Assembly: GCA_947500825.1 (NCBI GenBank)
Contig: CANMTR010000002.1
Coordinates: 186,001 to 250,000 of the forward strand
Length of the DNA: 64,000 nucleotides
Source: an uncultured Paracoccaceae bacterium
GTDB lineage: Bacteria > Pseudomonadota > Alphaproteobacteria > Rhodobacterales > Rhodobacteraceae
Direction: 5' to 3'
The notes beneath the pieces were generated by a model that searched no databases, was not told the DNA's origin, and worked only from the letters and a program-made list of their open reading frames with translations. Position numbers and translations under genes: made by a program. This document shows positions 36,821 to 45,706 of this stretch, piece by piece. The stretch's first letter is position 1. Every line of letters begins with the position of its first letter.

Positions 36821-39800
36821 ATGACCGAGTTCCAGAAGATCCTGATCGCCAACCGCGGCGAGATCGCCATCCGCGTCATGCGCGCGGCCAACGAGCTGGG
36901 CAAACGAACGGTCGCCGTCTTCGCCGAGGAGGACAAGCTCTCGCTGCACCGCTTCAAGGCCGACGAGGCCTACCGCATCGGGGAGGGGTTGGGCCCGGTG
37001 CAGGCCTATCTGTCGATCCCCGAGATCATCCGCGTCGCCCGCGAATCGGGCGCCGACGCGATCCATCCCGGCTACGGCCTCCTGTCGGAGAACCCCGACT
37101 TCGTCGATGCCTGCGCCGAGGCCGGGATTGCCTTCATCGGCCCCTCGGCCGACACCATGCGCAAGCTCGGGGACAAGGCCTCCGCCCGGCGCGTGGCGAT
37201 CGAGGCGGGCGTGCCGGTCGTGCCCGCCTCCGAGGTGCTCACCGACGACATGGACGTGGCGCGCAGGGCCGCCGACGAGATCGGCTATCCGCTGATGCTC
37301 AAGGCCTCCTGGGGCGGCGGCGGCCGCGGCATGCGCGCCATCGAGGGCCCCCACGAGCTGGAGGAGAAGGTCCGCGAGGGCCGCCGCGAGGCCGAGGCCG
37401 CCTTCGGCAACGGCGAGGGCTACCTGGAGAAGATGATCACCCGCGCCCGCCACGTGGAGGTGCAGGTGCTGGGCGACAAGCACGGCCACATCTACCACCT
37501 GTGGGAGCGCGACTGCTCGGTGCAGCGGCGCAACCAGAAGGTCGTGGAGCGCGCCCCCGCCCCCTATCTCTCCGGCGCCCAGCGCGAGCGGCTGTGCAAT
37601 CTGGGGCGCAAGATCGCCGCCCATGTGGGCTACGAGTGCGCGGGCACCATCGAGTTCCTGATGGATATGGAGACGGGCGAGTTCTACTTCATCGAGGTGA
37701 ACCCGCGCATCCAGGTCGAGCACACCGTGACCGAGGAGGTGACGGGCATCGACATCGTGCGCGCCCAGATCCTGATCAGCGAGGGCAAGAGCCTCACCGA
37801 GGCGACGGGCACCGCCAGCCAGTACGACGTGGAGCTGTCGGGCCACGCGATCCAGTGCCGCATCACCACCGAGGACCCGACCAACAACTTCATCCCCGAT
37901 TACGGACGCATCACCGCCTATCGCGGCGCCACCGGCATGGGCATCCGCCTCGACGGCGGCACCGCCTATTCGGGCGCGGTCATCACCCGCTTCTACGATT
38001 CGCTGCTGGAGAAGGTCACCGCCTGGGCGCCCACGCCCGAGGCCGCCATCGCCCGGATGGACCGCGCGCTCAGGGAGTTCCGCATCCGCGGCGTGTCCAC
38101 CAACATCGACTTCGTCATCAACCTGCTGCGCCACCCCACCTTCGTGGGCAACGAGTACCACACCCGCTTCATCGACCAGACGCCCGAGCTGTTCGACTTC
38201 AAGCCGCGCCGCGACCGCGCCACCAAGATCCTCAACTACGTGGCCGACGTCACCGTCAACGGCCACCCCGAGACGGAAGGGCGCGACAAGCCCGCCCCCG
38301 AGGCCCGCTCGCCCGTCCCCCCGCGCCTCCGCGCCGACACGGCCCGACCCAGCACCCGCCAGATCCTGGAGGAGAAGGGGCCGCAGGCCGTCGCCGACTG
38401 GATGTCCGAGCAGACCCGGCTCCTGATCACCGACACCACCATGCGCGACGGGCACCAGTCGCTCCTGGCCACGCGGATGCGCTCGATCGACATGATCCGC
38501 GCCGCCCCCGTCTATGCCCGCAACCTGCCCCAGCTCTTCTCGGTGGAGTGCTGGGGGGGCGCCACCTTCGACGTGGCCTACCGCTTCTTGCAGGAATGTC
38601 CCTGGCAGCGCCTGCGCGACCTGCGGGAACGGATGCCCAACCTGATGACGCAGATGCTGCTGCGCGGCTCCAACGGGGTGGGCTACACCAACTACCCCGA
38701 CAACGTGGTGCGCGGCTTCGTCCACCGGGCCGCGGCGTCGGGGATCGACGTATTCCGCGTCTTCGACAGCCTCAACTGGGTCGAGAACATGCGCGTCTCG
38801 ATGGACGCGGTGATCGAGGCGGGCAAGGTCTGCGAGGGCACGGTGTGCTACACCGGCAACCTGCTCGACCCGGCGCGCTCCAAGTACGACCTCGACTACT
38901 ACGTCCGCACCGCCACCGAGCTGCGGGACGCGGGCGCCCACGTCCTGGGCGTCAAGGACATGGCCGGCCTGATGAAGCCCGCCGCCGCCCGCACCCTCTT
39001 CAAGGCACTGAAGGAGGAGGTCGGCCTGCCGATCCACTTCCACACCCACGACACCGCCGGCATCGCGAGCGGCACCATCCTCGCCGCAGCCGAGGCCGGC
39101 GTGGACGCGGTGGACTGCGCCATGGACGCGCTGTCTGGCAACACCTCCCAGGCCACCCTGGGCACCGTGGTCGAGGCGCTCGAGGGCTCCGAGCGCGCCA
39201 CCGGCCTCGACATCGACGCGATCCGCGAGATCTCCAACTACTGGGAGGCGGTCCGGGGCTACTACGCCGCGTTCGAGAGCGGCATGCAGGCGCCCGCCTC
39301 CGAGGTCTACCTCCACGAGATGCCCGGTGGCCAGTTCACCAACCTCAAGGCCCAGGCCCGCGCCATGGGGCTGGAGGAACGCTGGCACGAGGTCGCCCAC
39401 ACCTATGCCGAGGTGAACCGGATGTTCGGCGACATCGTGAAGGTCACGCCGTCGTCGAAGGTCGTGGGCGACATGGCCCTGATGATGGTCGCCCAGGGGC
39501 TGACCCGCGAGCAGGTGGAGGACCCGAAGGTCGATGTCAGCTTCCCCGAGTCGGTCGTCGACATGATGCGGGGCTATCTCGGCCAGCCCCCCGGCGGCTG
39601 GCCCGAGAAGATCCAGCGCAAGGTCCTCAAGAAGGAGCAGCCCTTCACCGACCGCCCCGGCAAGCACCTCGAGGCGGTGGATCTCGAGGCCGCGCGCAGG
39701 CAAGCCTCCGACAAGGCTGGGGGCGTCGAGATCGACGACGAGGACCTCTTCGGCTACCTCATGTATCCCAAGGTCTTCACCGAGTACCGCCTCAGGAACG

Positions 39801-40264
39801 AGGAATACGGCCCCGTCCGCACCCTGCCCACGCGCACCTTCTTCTACGGCATGGAACCGGGAGAGGAGATCTCGGCCGAGATCGACCCCGGCAAGACGCT
39901 GGAGATCCGCTGCCAGGCCATGGGCGAGACCGGCGAGGACGGGATGACTAAGGTCTTCTTCGAGCTGAACGGCCAGCCCCGCACGGCCCGGGTGCCCAAC
40001 CGCAAGCTCGCGGGCACCGCCGCCGCGCGGCCCAAGGCCGACATCGCCAACACCGACCACGTGGGCGCGCCCATGCCCGGGGTCGTCGCCTCCATCGTCG
40101 TGGAGGCGGGCAAGCAGGTCAGCCAGGGCGACCTTCTCCTGACCATCGAGGCGATGAAGATGGAATCGGGCCTCCATGCCGACCGCGACGGCACGGTGAA
40201 GGCCGTCCATGTCAGCGCCGGCACCCAGATCGACGCCAAGGACCTGCTCATCGAATACGAGTGA
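36821..40264 (+). CDS. pyc: Pyruvate carboxylase
   Basis: A full-length 1147-residue pyruvate carboxylase. The N-terminal biotin carboxylase domain begins ILIANRGEIAIRVMRAA and has the glycine loop SWGGGGRGMRAIEG. The central carboxyltransferase begins at DTTMRDGHQSLLATR and includes HFHTHDTAG metal ligands. The C-terminal biotinyl domain carries the biotin lysine in EAMKMES at about residue 1113. It makes oxaloacetate from pyruvate and bicarbonate. No adjacent regulator is evident. Confidence 0.98.
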   Translation: MTEFQKILIANRGEIAIRVMRAANELGKRTVAVFAEEDKLSLHRFKADEAYRIGEGLGPVQAYLSIPEIIRVARESGADAIHPGYGLLSENPDFVDACAEAGIAFIGPSADTMRKLGDKASARRVAIEAGVPVVPASEVLTDDMDVARRAADEIGYPLMLKASWGGGGRGMRAIEGPHELEEKVREGRREAEAAFGNGEGYLEKMITRARHVEVQVLGDKHGHIYHLWERDCSVQRRNQKVVERAPAPYLSGAQRERLCNLGRKIAAHVGYECAGTIEFLMDMETGEFYFIEVNPRIQVEHTVTEEVTGIDIVRAQILISEGKSLTEATGTASQYDVELSGHAIQCRITTEDPTNNFIPDYGRITAYRGATGMGIRLDGGTAYSGAVITRFYDSLLEKVTAWAPTPEAAIARMDRALREFRIRGVSTNIDFVINLLRHPTFVGNEYHTRFIDQTPELFDFKPRRDRATKILNYVADVTVNGHPETEGRDKPAPEARSPVPPRLRADTARPSTRQILEEKGPQAVADWMSEQTRLLITDTTMRDGHQSLLATRMRSIDMIRAAPVYARNLPQLFSVECWGGATFDVAYRFLQECPWQRLRDLRERMPNLMTQMLLRGSNGVGYTNYPDNVVRGFVHRAAASGIDVFRVFDSLNWVENMRVSMDAVIEAGKVCEGTVCYTGNLLDPARSKYDLDYYVRTATELRDAGAHVLGVKDMAGLMKPAAARTLFKALKEEVGLPIHFHTHDTAGIASGTILAAAEAGVDAVDCAMDALSGNTSQATLGTVVEALEGSERATGLDIDAIREISNYWEAVRGYYAAFESGMQAPASEVYLHEMPGGQFTNLKAQARAMGLEERWHEVAHTYAEVNRMFGDIVKVTPSSKVVGDMALMMVAQGLTREQVEDPKVDVSFPESVVDMMRGYLGQPPGGWPEKIQRKVLKKEQPFTDRPGKHLEAVDLEAARRQASDKAGGVEIDDEDLFGYLMYPKVFTEYRLRNEEYGPVRTLPTRTFFYGMEPGEEISAEIDPGKTLEIRCQAMGETGEDGMTKVFFELNGQPRTARVPNRKLAGTAAARPKADIANTDHVGAPMPGVVASIVVEAGKQVSQGDLLLTIEAMKMESGLHADRDGTVKAVHVSAGTQIDAKDLLIEYE

Positions 40265-40278
40265 GCGGCGCGGGAACC

Positions 40279-40300
40279 GGAGCGCGCCCTCGCGCGCTCC
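40279..40300 (+). terminator. GC-rich hairpin after pyc
   Basis: GGAGCGCG and CGCGCTCC form an 8-bp stem with a 6-base loop about 15 bases after the pyc stop. There is no T run, so it is a weak or Rho-assisted terminator candidate. Confidence 0.4.
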
Positions 40301-40344
40301 GCCCGATATCGCCGGGCTGTCCGGCACGGGACGGGAGATCCCCC

Positions 40345-40509
40345 ATGAAGACGACCACATTCCTCTGCGCCGCCGCCCTGCTGGCGCTCGGCGCCTGCGG
40401 CGACACGGCCACGGGCCGCGCCGCCACCGGCGGCCTCGGCGGCGCCGTGGTCGCCGGCCCCGCCGGCGCCGTCGTCGGCGGCACCGTGGGCGCGGCCACG
40501 GCCGAGTGA
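40345..40509 (+). CDS. Small glycine-zipper lipoprotein
   Basis: A 54-residue protein with a lipoprotein signal (LLALGAC lipobox) and a C-terminal glycine-zipper-like stretch (GGLGGAVVAGPAGAVVGG). It resembles the 65-residue lipoprotein at 36480-36677 in plan rather than in close sequence. GGGAGA precedes the ATG by a few bases. Role unknown. Confidence 0.68.
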   Translation: MKTTTFLCAAALLALGACGDTATGRAATGGLGGAVVAGPAGAVVGGTVGAATAE

Positions 40510-40591
40510 GCGGGAGGGGCGCGCGAAAAATCCGCGTCCCCCACTTGCGCCCGCCCACCCTCTTGGGTACATCCCCGCTCACCAATGGCGC

Positions 40592-40666
40592 GCGGGCGTA
40601 GCTCAGGGGTAGAGCATTACCTTGCCAAGGTAAGGGTCGAGAGTTCGAATCTCTTCGCCCGCTCCA
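40592..40666 (+). tRNA. tRNA-Gly (GCC), copy 1
   Basis: A 75-nt gene including the encoded CCA. Acceptor arms are GCGGGCG and CGCCCGC, the anticodon loop is TTGCCAA (anticodon GCC), and the T loop is GTTCGAATC-like. Confidence 0.97.
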
Positions 40667-40686
40667 TTGGACCGACCGGATGGCAC

Positions 40687-40761
40687 GCGGGCGTAGCTCA
40701 GGGGTAGAGCATTACCTTGCCAAGGTAAGGGTCGAGAGTTCGAATCTCTTCGCCCGCTCCA
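40687..40761 (+). tRNA. tRNA-Gly (GCC), copy 2
   Basis: Identical over all 75 nt to the gene at 40592-40666 and 20 bases downstream of it, so a recent or gene-converted duplication, probably on one transcript. Confidence 0.97.
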
Positions 40762-40819
40762 TCGGTCGCCTCCCCCAGAAAGACGGTGCGAGACCCCCGC
40801 GAGCGGGGGCCTCGACGGC

Positions 40820-42700
40820 TCACCTCGGGTAGCCCAGCGCCTTCACGTCCTCGGCGATCTCGTCCAGGATCGCGGGATCGTCGATGGTCGCGGGCACCTT
40901 CACCTCGGCCCCGTCGGCGATCTGGGCCATGGACCGGCGCAGGATCTTGCCGGACCGCGTCTTGGGCAGCCGGTCGACCACGCTCACCAGCTTGAACGCC
41001 GCCACCGGCCCGATCCGCTCGCGCACCAGCGCCACGCATTCCTCGCAGACCTGCGCGTGGCTCTTCTCCGTGCCCTTCTGCAGCGTGACGAAGCCCATGG
41101 GGAGTTGCCCCTTCAGGTCGTCGGCCACCCCCACGACGGCGCATTCCGCGACGTCCGGGTGGCTCGCCAGCACCTCCTCCATCAACCCCGTGGACAGGCG
41201 GTGCCCGGCCACGTTGATCACGTCGTCGGTGCGCGACATGATCCACAGGTAGCCGTCCGCGTCCACCAGCCCCGCGTCGCCGGTGTTGTAGTACCCCGGA
41301 TACCGCTCCAGATACGCGGAGCGGAACCGCTCGTGGGCGTTCCACAGGGTCGGCAGGTTGCCCGGCGGCAGTGGCAGGCGGATGGCGATGGCGCCCAGCT
41401 CGCCCGCAGGCCGCTCCGCCCCCGCCTCGTCGAGGATGCGCACGTCATAGCCCGGCATCGCCACGGTGGGCGAGCCGACCTTCACCGGCAGCGCCTCGAT
41501 CCCGGCGGGGTTGGCGACCATCGGATAGCCCGATTCGGTCTGCCACCAGTGGTCGTAGACCGGCACGCCCAGCACCTCCTGCGCCCATTCCACCGTGTTC
41601 GGGTCGGCCCGCTCCCCCGCGAGGTAGAGCGCGCGCAGCCCCGAGATGTCGTACCCCGCCAGGTACTCGGCCTTCGGGTCCTCCTTGCGGATCGCGCGGA
41701 ACGCCGTCGGCGCGGTGAAGAAGCTCTTCACCCCGTGCTCCGCGATCACCCGCCAGAACGTGCCCGGGTCGGGCGTGCCCACGGGCTTGCCCTCGAACAG
41801 GATGCTGGTGTTTCCGTGCAGGAGCGGCCCGTAGCAGATGTAGCTGTGCCCCACGACCCAGCCCACATCCGACGCGGCCCAGAACACCTCCCCCGGATCG
41901 ACGCCGTAGACGGCCTTCATGGTCCAGTGCAGCGCCACCATGTGCCCGCCCGTGGGCCGCACCACCCCCTTGGGCGCCCCCGTCGTGCCGGAGGTATAGA
42001 GGATGTAGCACGGGTGATCGCCGCGCACCCAGACGCAGTCGGCGGGCGCCACGCCCTCCTGGGCCGCGTGCCATTCCACGTCGCGCCCCTCCACCAGGTC
42101 GGCGGGGCTCTCCTCGCGCTGCGCGATGATGCAGAACTCGGGGCTGTGGGCGGCCTGCGCGATCGCCCCGTCCAGCAGCGGCTTGTAATCCACGATCCGC
42201 CCCGGCTCGATCCCGCAGGAGCCCGCGATCACCGCCTTGGGGGTCGCGTCGTCGATCCGCGCGGCCAGCTCGTGGGCCGCGAAGCCGCCGAAGACCACCG
42301 AGTGGATCGCCCCGATCCGGGTGCAGGCCAGCATCGCCACGACGGCCTCGGGGATCATCGGCATGTAGATCACCACCCGGTCGCCGACCCCCACGCCCCG
42401 CGCGGCCAGCGCCCCGGCGAGCCGGGCGCAGCGGTCCTTCAGGTCGGCATAGGTGATCGTCTCCTTGGCCCCCGTGACGGGGCTGTCCCAGATGATCGCG
42501 GCCTGCTCGCCGCGACCCTCCTCGACGTGGCGGTCCACGGCGTTGTAACAGGTGTTGGTCGTCCCGTCGGGAAACCACGTCGCCCCGTCCGCGGCGAGCG
42601 CGGTCCGGGGCGGCACCTGCCAGTGGATGCGTTCGGCCTGGCGCATCCACCAGCCCTCGGGGTCGGCCTTCCACTCCTCGTAGACGTCGGCGTAACTCAT
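40820..42700 (-). CDS. prpE: Propionate--CoA ligase
   Basis: A 626-residue acyl-CoA synthetase of the PrpE/Acs branch. The AMP motif YTSGTTGAPKG, the WWQTESGYPM motif and the C-terminal adenylation lysine in RLPKTRSGKILRR are present. The sequence opening MSYADVYEEWKADPEGWW is typical of PrpE. It activates propionate to propionyl-CoA. The start follows an upstream GGAGG-like sequence; a longer reading begins at 42751 without conserved residues. Confidence 0.92.
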   Translation of the reverse strand: MSYADVYEEWKADPEGWWMRQAERIHWQVPPRTALAADGATWFPDGTTNTCYNAVDRHVEEGRGEQAAIIWDSPVTGAKETITYADLKDRCARLAGALAARGVGVGDRVVIYMPMIPEAVVAMLACTRIGAIHSVVFGGFAAHELAARIDDATPKAVIAGSCGIEPGRIVDYKPLLDGAIAQAAHSPEFCIIAQREESPADLVEGRDVEWHAAQEGVAPADCVWVRGDHPCYILYTSGTTGAPKGVVRPTGGHMVALHWTMKAVYGVDPGEVFWAASDVGWVVGHSYICYGPLLHGNTSILFEGKPVGTPDPGTFWRVIAEHGVKSFFTAPTAFRAIRKEDPKAEYLAGYDISGLRALYLAGERADPNTVEWAQEVLGVPVYDHWWQTESGYPMVANPAGIEALPVKVGSPTVAMPGYDVRILDEAGAERPAGELGAIAIRLPLPPGNLPTLWNAHERFRSAYLERYPGYYNTGDAGLVDADGYLWIMSRTDDVINVAGHRLSTGLMEEVLASHPDVAECAVVGVADDLKGQLPMGFVTLQKGTEKSHAQVCEECVALVRERIGPVAAFKLVSVVDRLPKTRSGKILRRSMAQIADGAEVKVPATIDDPAILDEIAEDVKALGYPR

Positions 42701-42766
42701 GGCATGTCCTCCCTCGCCCCCCGGAATGGCAAGGTTTCGCGGGCCGGGCAAGCGGTGGGCGGGGGA

Positions 42767-43582
42767 TCACCACATCCGGATGCGCTCGATCTCCGCCTCC
42801 TCCAGCGGCAGGTCGAACGCCACGCCCAGCTTGCCCTCCCTGCGCCAGCGCACGGTGGCCTCCACCTCCCCGTGCGGCAGGGTCAACCACAGGCGGCCGT
42901 CCCGGGGCACGCGCCCGCGCGGCACCAGGCACGCGCCGCCCTGCGACACGTCGATCACCAGGCAGGCCACGGTTTCGTCCTTCACGCGCATCTGGGTGTC
43001 GAGCCGCACGGGGTGGCGCTCGGCGAGGCGCGCGCGCTTCTTGCGGAACATGGCGATCAGGGCCGGAACCGCCAGCGCCGGCACCATCATCGCCCCCGCC
43101 CCGAGCATCGTCAGGCCGGTTTTCCTCGCGCGGTCCTCGCGCGCCTTGTCCCCGGCGCCGGTCCCGTCGCCGCGCGCGCCCCCCCGCCGGGCGCGGGACT
43201 CGCCCTCCCTGGATTTCGGCAGGGGGCACCCCAGCGAATCGGCCAGCTCGCGCAGCTCCTCGGTGCCCTGGGCCACCCGGGCGGCGAAACCGGGCCGCAC
43301 GGGCCCCTCCCGCTCCGACAAGAGCGTCAGGCGCGCCAGCTGGTCGCGCAACAGGGTCCGCGTCTCCCCGCTGCTCCCCGCGAGAAGTCCGGTCCCGACC
43401 GCCGTCAGCCCGCGGCCCAGTGCCGCGCGGCTCGACGCGTCGGGTCTCTCGATCACGTCGCGCGCCAGGGCCGACAGGCCGTCGGCGCGTTCCAGCGCGC
43501 GGCATCCCGCCCCGGCTTCCCCCGCCGCGAGGATCGGGGCGGCGCAGAGGGCCGCGGCGAGGAGGGAGGGAAAACGGTTCAT
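42767..43582 (-). CDS. Membrane-anchored PilZ-domain protein
   Basis: A 271-residue protein with a signal peptide or N-terminal helix (residues 1-22), a helical probably periplasmic part, a basic linker, a membrane helix at about 156-179 and a C-terminal cytoplasmic PilZ domain. Both cyclic di-GMP motifs are intact: RLAER (R185-R189) and DVSQGG (D211-G216). It is likely a membrane receptor for cyclic di-GMP. Its output is unknown; it is divergent from the monooxygenase-like gene at 43720. Confidence 0.85.
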   Translation of the reverse strand: MNRFPSLLAAALCAAPILAAGEAGAGCRALERADGLSALARDVIERPDASSRAALGRGLTAVGTGLLAGSSGETRTLLRDQLARLTLLSEREGPVRPGFAARVAQGTEELRELADSLGCPLPKSREGESRARRGGARGDGTGAGDKAREDRARKTGLTMLGAGAMMVPALAVPALIAMFRKKRARLAERHPVRLDTQMRVKDETVACLVIDVSQGGACLVPRGRVPRDGRLWLTLPHGEVEATVRWRREGKLGVAFDLPLEEAEIERIRMW

Positions 43583-43719
43583 CGGCAATCGGGTTCGGGA
43601 TATGACGCGACACAGGATCGCGCAGAGGGGTAAACGTTCCCTGACCGGGCGCCGGCCCCTGTCGCCGCCGCGCGCCGGGGGCTACCCTTGCCCCCGACAT
43701 CGCGTGGAAAGGACCGCTC

Positions 43720-44031
43720 ATGTATCTGACGATGAACCGCTTCAAGGTGACCGAGGGCCGCGAGGACGAGTTCGAGGAGGTCTGGCGCAGCCGCGATTCG
43801 CACCTCAAGGAGGTCGCGGGCTTCGTCTCCTTCCACCTCCTGCGCGGCACGACGCAGGACGGCCACACCCTCTACGCGTCCCACACCACGTGGGAGAGCC
43901 GCGACGCCTTCGAGGCTTGGACGAAGTCCGAGGCGTTCCGCAAGGCCCATGCCGGCGTCCGCCCGCGCGAGGGACTCTACCAGGGACCGCCGCAGCTGGA
44001 AATCTTCGACAGCGTCCAGTCCATGGAGTGA
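43720..44031 (+). CDS. Antibiotic biosynthesis monooxygenase-like (heme-degrading type) protein
   Basis: A 103-residue ABM-fold protein. The opening YLTMNRFKVTEGREDEFEEVW and the ASHTTWESRDAFEAW segment match the HmoA/IsdG-like family, including a WES motif. Some members degrade heme, but others act as quinol or polyketide oxygenases, so the substrate is not certain. The gene stands alone with a hairpin shortly after the stop. Confidence 0.75.
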   Translation: MYLTMNRFKVTEGREDEFEEVWRSRDSHLKEVAGFVSFHLLRGTTQDGHTLYASHTTWESRDAFEAWTKSEAFRKAHAGVRPREGLYQGPPQLEIFDSVQSME

Positions 44032-44041
44032 CCGAACGGAA

Positions 44042-44072
44042 AGGGCCCGGCGCCGTCTCCGGCCCGGGCCCT
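44042..44072. terminator. Shared terminator hairpin between convergent genes
   Basis: AGGGCCCGG and CCGGGCCCT form a 9-bp stem with a 13-base loop in the 67-bp gap between the convergent ABM-like and DUF1150 genes. Minus-strand transcripts would end in TTTCCGTT; the plus side lacks a clear T run. Confidence 0.55.
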
Positions 44073-44098
44073 GTCCAGGTCGCGCATGATCGTCCCCG

Positions 44099-44326
44099 TC
44101 AGTGGACCGAGACGGGCGCCATGTCGTTCTGCCGGGCCACGACGAAGGCGAGCTTGCGGTCGCGCACCAGCGCGAGCCTCTGGCCCATGCTGTCGTGCAC
44201 CGCGTAGAGCTCGGTCAGCCCGTCCGCCTTCTCGCGGATCTCGTCCGGCAGGTCGCTGACCGCCACCGGGCGGACATAGACGATGTTTTCCGCCGTCTCG
44301 ATGACGCCGTCATAGGTCTCGTTCAT
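44099..44326 (-). CDS. DUF1150-family protein
   Basis: A 75-residue DUF1150 protein (IVYVRPVAVSDLPDEIR, then ELYAVHDSMGQRLALV). The family is common in Alphaproteobacteria and is often encoded right after an hsp20 gene, as here with a 4-base overlap. Its role is not established; coupling to Hsp20 suggests a stress function. Confidence 0.85.
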   Translation of the reverse strand: MNETYDGVIETAENIVYVRPVAVSDLPDEIREKADGLTELYAVHDSMGQRLALVRDRKLAFVVARQNDMAPVSVH

Positions 44327-44748
44327 CTTGTGTCCCCGTCCTTGGAGATGCTGATCGTGCGGACGATCGGGTCCGGTCGTGCCTTGCTCAAGTCGATGTG
44401 GAGAAGCCCGTTCTCCATTCCCGCACCGTCCACCTCGACCCCGTCGGCCAGCACGAAACTGCGCTGGAACTGGCGCGCCGCGATCCCGCGATGCAGGAAC
44501 GTCCGGTGGCCGTCGGGCTCGACCTGTCGGCCGCGCACCACCAGGTGGCGGTTCTCCACCGTGATCGCCAAGTCGCCTTCGGCGAAGCCGGCAACTGCGA
44601 GGGTGATCCGGTAGGCCGATGGGCCCACCTGCTCGATGTTGTAGGGCGGATACCCCCCCGCATCCGACTTCGCGGCGCGTTCCACGAGCCTTTCGAGCTC
44701 GTCGAACCCCAACAGGAAGGGATGCGTCCCCAACGCGGTCTTCGTCAT
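44323..44748 (-). CDS. Small heat-shock protein Hsp20
   Basis: A 141-residue alpha-crystallin-domain chaperone. The PPYNIEQVGPSAYRITLAVAGF opening of the domain, the GIAARQFQRSFVLADGVEV core and a C-terminal ISI motif (an I-x-I anchor) are present. It holds unfolding proteins under heat stress. The ATG at 44748 is preferred over a GTG two codons upstream because AAGGA precedes it. A heat-shock promoter is recognisable upstream. Confidence 0.93.
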   Translation of the reverse strand: MTKTALGTHPFLLGFDELERLVERAAKSDAGGYPPYNIEQVGPSAYRITLAVAGFAEGDLAITVENRHLVVRGRQVEPDGHRTFLHRGIAARQFQRSFVLADGVEVDGAGMENGLLHIDLSKARPDPIVRTISISKDGDTR

Positions 44749-44820
44749 CGACACGTCCTTGATGCAAGCGATCGTGCGGGGCCGCGACCCCCGATCCCGG
44801 GCGATCGCCGCTTGACAGGA

Positions 44821-44849
44821 ATATGGGGTCCCCCCTGCCGCCCAACAAG
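44821..44849 (-). promoter_or_regulatory. RpoH (sigma-32) type promoter of hsp20-DUF1150
   Basis: On the minus strand CTTGTTG (44843-44849) and CCCCATAT (44821-44828) are 14 bases apart. This fits the sigma-32 consensus CTTGAAA-N11-16-CCCCATNT, with a perfect -10, and leads into the hsp20 start about 70 bases on. Confidence 0.7.
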
Positions 44850-44894
44850 AGCTTTCCCTTGCCCCGGCGGCCCCTTGGTGCGATCCTGACCGGG

Positions 44895-45128
44895 ATGGAC
44901 GACAACGCGTTCTCCGACGGCCACCGCATGGACGACCAGGACGTCCTGCGGGTGAAGCTCGAGGTTCTCAGGCGCGAGCACCGCGACCTGGACGACGCCG
45001 TGCGCGCCCTCCAGCAGAGCGGCCTGCCCGATCCGCTGACGCTGCAGCGCCTCAAGCGCCGCAAGCTCCAGCTCAAGGACCGGATCGCCGACATCGAGGA
45101 CCGGCTCCTGCCCGACATCATCGCCTGA
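44895..45128 (+). CDS. DUF465 / YdcH-family protein
   Basis: A 77-residue helical protein ([20 protein letters not shown], then [19 protein letters not shown]) of the YdcH family, which has no known function. The start at 44895 is chosen for family length; an internal ATG at 44928 would also give a complete coiled-coil domain. Confidence 0.82.
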   Translation: MDDNAFSDGHRMDDQDVLRVKLEVLRREHRDLDDAVRALQQSGLPDPLTLQRLKRRKLQLKDRIADIEDRLLPDIIA

Positions 45129-45229
45129 GCCCCGGCTCCTCGACGCGTCCCCCGCCATCCCGCGCGCCATCCGATTGCCCCCGCCCGCGCGGCTGGTATG
45201 GTCGCGTGCGAACACATGCGGGGGATTTC

Positions 45230-45706
45230 ATGGCCGAGGTCGGCATCATCATGGGCAGCCAGTCCGACTGGCCGACGCTGCGCGAGGCGGCCGAGATCCT
45301 CGACGCGCTCGGGGTCTCCCACGAATCCCGCATCGTCTCCGCCCACCGCACCCCCGACCGGCTGTGGGACTACGGCCGCACCGCCGCCGAGCGGGGCCTC
45401 AAGGCCATCGTCGCGGGCGCGGGCGGGGCCGCGCACCTGCCCGGCATGATGGCCTCCAAGACGCGCATCCCCGTGATCGGCGTGCCCGTCCAGACCCGCG
45501 CGCTCTCGGGGCTCGACAGCCTCTATTCCATCGTCCAGATGCCCCGCGGCTTTCCCGTGGCGACCATGGCCATCGGGGGCGCGGCCAACGCGGGCCTCAT
45601 GGCCGCCCAGATTCTGGCCCTGTCCGATCCCGCCCTGGCCGAGCGGCTGGATCGGTGGCGCGCCGACCTCTCCGCCTCCATCCCCGAGGAGCCCCGAGAT
45701 GACTGA
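45230..45706 (+). CDS. purE: N5-carboxyaminoimidazole ribonucleotide mutase
   Basis: A 158-residue class I PurE. The [11 protein letters not shown] opening, the SAHRTPDR motif with the catalytic histidine, and the [10 protein letters not shown] segment are present. It converts N5-CAIR to CAIR in purine synthesis. GGGGGATTTC precedes the ATG at 45230. It overlaps purK by eight bases. Confidence 0.97.
   Translation: MAEVGIIMGSQSDWPTLREAAEILDALGVSHESRIVSAHRTPDRLWDYGRTAAERGLKAIVAGAGGAAHLPGMMASKTRIPVIGVPVQTRALSGLDSLYSIVQMPRGFPVATMAIGGAANAGLMAAQILALSDPALAERLDRWRADLSASIPEEPRDD

Noticed and set aside
36674-40585. A 1303-codon open frame antisense to pyruvate carboxylase
   Set aside because: It is a mirror of pyc codon bias in very GC-rich DNA. 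The product is His/Arg/Gly-rich without any domain, while the plus strand encodes a complete pyruvate carboxylase.
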